Below, one piece after another: positions 61,813 to 64,000 of a stretch of DNA of 64,000 nt (its first letter is position 1; every line of letters begins with the position of its first letter). Origin of the DNA: Proteobacteria bacterium 005FR1 (lineage in GTDB: Bacteria > Pseudomonadota > Gammaproteobacteria > Pseudomonadales > Cellvibrionaceae); the NCBI GenBank assembly GCA_026192395.1, contig WACF01000001.1, positions 304,977-368,976 on the forward strand, written 5' to 3'. The notes beneath the pieces are model-generated. The model was not told the DNA's origin. It did no database searches and saw nothing but the letters and a program-made list of their open reading frames with translations. The translations under genes were made by a program, and so were the position numbers.

Positions 61813-62559
61813 TCATTTGATGGCGAGCATGGATGCGAAGTTAAAGCACTGAAACCAGACATCAACACTGGCGAAGCCCGCCTGTTTGCAACGCTGCTGA
61901 TGAGTAGCGAGAGTCTCCGGAAGCAGCACCTTTTCCAGTGCGGAGCGCTTCTGTGAAATTTCGAGCTCCGAATAGCCGTTGGCTCGCTTGAAATTGTGGT
62001 GCAGCTCGATCATCAAGGCCTGATGTTGCGGATCGGAAAAGCTGACTTTTTCCGATAGTATCAGTACGCCTCCTGGCAGGAGTCCCTGGTAAATCTTTTC
62101 GATCAGCGCAGCCCGCCGCTCCACGGGCACGAACTGCAAAGTGAAGTTCAGCACCACTACGGAGGCATTTTCGATCGGGGTATCGGCGATATCCTCACAG
62201 CGCAGCTCTACCGGCAAGTTGCCACCGTCCTGTTGCAGAATCGTTGCCGCCCGGTCGAGCATCGCCTGCGAGTTGTCGACGCTGACAATCCGACAGCCTT
62301 CCGCGCGAAGACCATGGCGCATCGCCAACGTGGCCGCTCCCAGCGACGAGCCGAGATCGTAGCAGGTGGAATTCGCCTGGGCGTAGCGGCCGGCCAGTTC
62401 GCCGATCATGTTGATGATGGCCTCGTAGCCGGGCACGGATCGCCGGATCATGTCCGGGAATACCGACACCACTGATTCGTCGAAGCGAAAGTCCGGGATG
62501 GAGGCCAGCGGGTTGGCGAAGATTCGGTCGGTGCTGCTATCGGATTTTGAAGAAGTCAT
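61813..62559 (-). CDS. cmoA: Carboxy-S-adenosyl-L-methionine synthase CmoA
   Basis: A 248-residue Rossmann enzyme that makes Cx-SAM from SAM and prephenate. CmoA features seen are DRIFANP near residue 11, [51 protein letters not shown] and SEKVSFSDP. It is the first gene of the cmoA-cmoB pair; together they complete the wobble modification. Confidence 0.97.
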   Translation of the reverse strand: MTSSKSDSSTDRIFANPLASIPDFRFDESVVSVFPDMIRRSVPGYEAIINMIGELAGRYAQANSTCYDLGSSLGAATLAMRHGLRAEGCRIVSVDNSQAMLDRAATILQQDGGNLPVELRCEDIADTPIENASVVVLNFTLQFVPVERRAALIEKIYQGLLPGGVLILSEKVSFSDPQHQALMIELHHNFKRANGYSELEISQKRSALEKVLLPETLATHQQRCKQAGFASVDVWFQCFNFASMLAIK

Positions 62560-62650
62560 GGTGGGAGGCCTGCGGGCCAGCGAAGCGGGAGAACAAAAGG
62601 CCGGCGATTTTAATCAGCTTGTGGACGATGCGCAAAAATCATGTCCGGCA

Positions 62651-62680
62651 AATGAAAACGGCCCCGCGTCTGCGGGGCCG
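62651..62680 (-). terminator. Rho-independent terminator of the M16 gene
   Basis: On the minus strand the stem CGGCCCCGC / GCGGGGCCG (62672-62680 and 62659-62667) with a 4-nt loop, followed by TTTTCATTTG. It lies 15-45 bp past the M16 stop codon at 62696, so it ends that transcript. Confidence 0.9.
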
Positions 62681-62695
62681 CACTGGAGCCAAGGA

Positions 62696-64000
62696 TTACA
62701 GCCGGTGCACATCGAGCTGCAGGTCGGCGACCCTCGCCTGATTGCCCTGACCGGTGACCACCGCCACGCTTTCCTCGCCCTTGATCAGATAGTCGCTGGC
62801 AACCCGCTGAAGGTCTTCGACACGCACCTGCAAAACCTGGCGCCGGAAAGCTTCGCGCAATGCCTGGGTGCGGCCATGCAGTTCGGCATGGAAGGCCTGC
62901 TTGGCTTCGCCGGCGGGAGAGGCGGGCTTGTCGATCTGGCTGATCACGCCGAGGATGGCTTCCTCGACCGGCTGCCAGTCGTGCTTGCTCTCCATCAGCC
63001 ACTCCAGGGAGCGATCGAAGTCCTTGAGCGTTTCGCCCATGCGCGGATCGCGATAGGAGAAGAAGCGGAAAGCGCCGCCGTTGCTATCCTGCTGGGCGCC
63101 GGAGCCATAGGCGCCGCCTTGCTCGCGGATCGCGCGGTGCAGGTAGCCATTGCGCAGAAAGCCGCCCAGCACCGTCAAGGCTGCCGCATCCGGATGGCTC
63201 ATAGGCACGGTTGGATAGGCCTTGGCGCAGAAGTTTACCTGGGTGCTGGCCAGCCAGGCCTGACGCACCGCCTCGCCAGCGGGCGAGGGCAGTATCAGTT
63301 CGTGGGGCTTGTCGCTGGCGGGAACCGCGTCGGCGACGCTTGCCCAGCGGCCTTGCAGGGCCTGATACTGCTGACCGAGGTTGGCTTCCTCACTGACCAG
63401 CAGAAACTGGATCGGTTGCTTGCAAAGCTTCATGTGCAGCGCCTGCAGGCGTTCGGCAAACTGCTTCAGCTGGCCGGGATCTTTGAGGCTGTCGTCGAGC
63501 TTCTTCAGAGTCTGGATGCCTTGCAGGCCGGAGACGCGGTGGTTGAGATAGGCCACCGGGCTGATCCCGGAAGAGGCGGCACTCATGGCCAGCCCGTGAC
63601 CGTTGCCGGTCACGCTCTGCTCGCGGCGCGCGCGGAATTGGGAAATCAGCTCGCGGATGCGGTTGTGTTCGTCAAAGCGCGCGCTGTAAAGCGTGTCCGC
63701 CAGGAGATCGGTCATCTTGCCGTGATTATCGGCCAATGCCTTGGCGGACAGGATCAAATGACCCATGGCTTGTTGAGGATCATTGACCTGACTGCGAATG
63801 GTGGTGAAGCAATTAATGGAGCCAATCACCTGCGACTGGCGCCGCTGGGTGGCCAGATAATCGCTGTCGCCGAGCCCCAGTTCTGTCACGCACAGGCAGA
63901 ACAAGGGCAGCAGGGCCAGTTCGTCGGTGTCGAGTGCCGGCAGATCCAGCACTGCCTGCTGGTAGGTCAGGCCGTTGGTGCCCGCTTCATAGAGTGCGGT
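62696..64000 (-). CDS. M16 family zinc peptidase, C-terminal part (presequence-protease-like)
   Basis: The 3' 434 codons of a gene that runs off the window; the reading frame is open to 64000. The text TNGLTYQQAV, GLGDSDYLATQRRQSQVIGSINC, the REQGGAYGSGA active-site-region motif and FFSYRDPR match the second half of PreP/M16C insulinase-type peptidases. The catalytic HxxEH zinc motif is in the N-terminal half, outside the window. It degrades small peptides; location cannot be told. A terminator follows. Confidence 0.92.
   Translation of the reverse strand, partial: TALYEAGTNGLTYQQAVLDLPALDTDELALLPLFCLCVTELGLGDSDYLATQRRQSQVIGSINCFTTIRSQVNDPQQAMGHLILSAKALADNHGKMTDLLADTLYSARFDEHNRIRELISQFRARREQSVTGNGHGLAMSAASSGISPVAYLNHRVSGLQGIQTLKKLDDSLKDPGQLKQFAERLQALHMKLCKQPIQFLLVSEEANLGQQYQALQGRWASVADAVPASDKPHELILPSPAGEAVRQAWLASTQVNFCAKAYPTVPMSHPDAAALTVLGGFLRNGYLHRAIREQGGAYGSGAQQDSNGGAFRFFSYRDPRMGETLKDFDRSLEWLMESKHDWQPVEEAILGVISQIDKPASPAGEAKQAFHAELHGRTQALREAFRRQVLQVRVEDLQRVASDYLIKGEESVAVVTGQGNQARVADLQLDVHRL

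Noticed and set aside
1-64000. tRNA, rRNA, CRISPR or insertion-sequence features
   Set aside because: I saw no cloverleaf-like sequences, no regularly spaced repeats and no transposase or integrase. The only repeats are REP-like palindromes and short tandem arrays. An automated tRNA scan was not possible.

Overview
The window reads as chromosome of a gammaproteobacterium of moderately high GC content. Support comes from the adjacent CmoB/CmoA tRNA-modification pair, the SURF1 and caa3-type oxidase genes, the SapC, DUF481 and DUF3300 families, and rhombosortase-type C-terminal sorting on an exported protease. I cannot name the species; an aerobic, probably aquatic heterotroph is an inference. 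I found no rRNA, tRNA, CRISPR array, insertion sequence or prophage. Coding density is high and many neighbours share ATGA-type overlaps.

Layout. 1-480: two copies of a palindromic REP-type unit. 673-5595: a YebC-family protein, a Na+/solute symporter, a luciferase-like oxidoreductase, a DUF805 protein and a SapC protein. 5704-8330: a TetR / exported GST-like / Old Yellow Enzyme unit on the minus strand with a clear promoter and operator. 8516-10332: a Mut7-C RNase protein and an unknown two-anchor membrane protein. 10412-11578: an acyl-CoA dehydrogenase. 11721-17139: a divergent small-GTPase/roadblock signalling cluster. 17210-25044: OsmC, GlxA-type regulator, GNAT, metallo-beta-lactamase, gluconokinase, flavodoxin, EamA, DUF481. 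23692-33306: a caa3 cytochrome oxidase operon with accessory proteins, then SURF1. 34228-40158: a lone NosR-like protein, a BamE-like lipoprotein-type protein, a ZIP transporter with an inserted cyclic-nucleotide domain, and a di-heme peroxidase. 40393-49613: DUF486, nitronate monooxygenase and a 2513-residue subtilase. 49610-57791: glutaredoxin, GFA, epoxide-hydrolase-like, a second symporter, an alkylation/deamination repair group (Ada-AlkA, Ogt, hypoxanthine-DNA glycosylase) and a possible HTH/nucleotidyltransferase toxin-antitoxin pair. 57896-64000: RimJ-like, DUF3300, a porin-like barrel, CmoB, CmoA and the 3' part of an M16 peptidase.

The most interesting region is 11721-17139. One arm (minus strand) encodes a winged-helix-like protein, a COG2229-type GTPase, an ABC-type ATPase fused to a tyrosine phosphatase, and two roadblock-fold proteins. 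The other arm (plus strand) encodes a 2Fe-2S ferredoxin / truncated globin / Cys-rich fusion, a third roadblock protein and a SpoIIAA-like protein. A perfect 16-bp palindrome with the FNR/DNR core TGAT-N4-ATCA lies between the arms. The parts list recalls actinobacterial conservons (roadblock, DUF742, GTPase, haem protein), but with a globin-ferredoxin sensor and a phosphatase instead of a histidine kinase and P450. I infer an oxygen- or NO-responsive GTPase switch.

The caa3 operon (23692-31020) carries a subunit II with two fused cytochrome c domains, two subunit-III-type proteins and three distal accessory genes (signal-peptide/TM protein, FixH-like protein, MauG-like di-heme protein). SURF1 follows on the opposite strand. 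All functional statements rest on motif recognition by eye; no database search was run.
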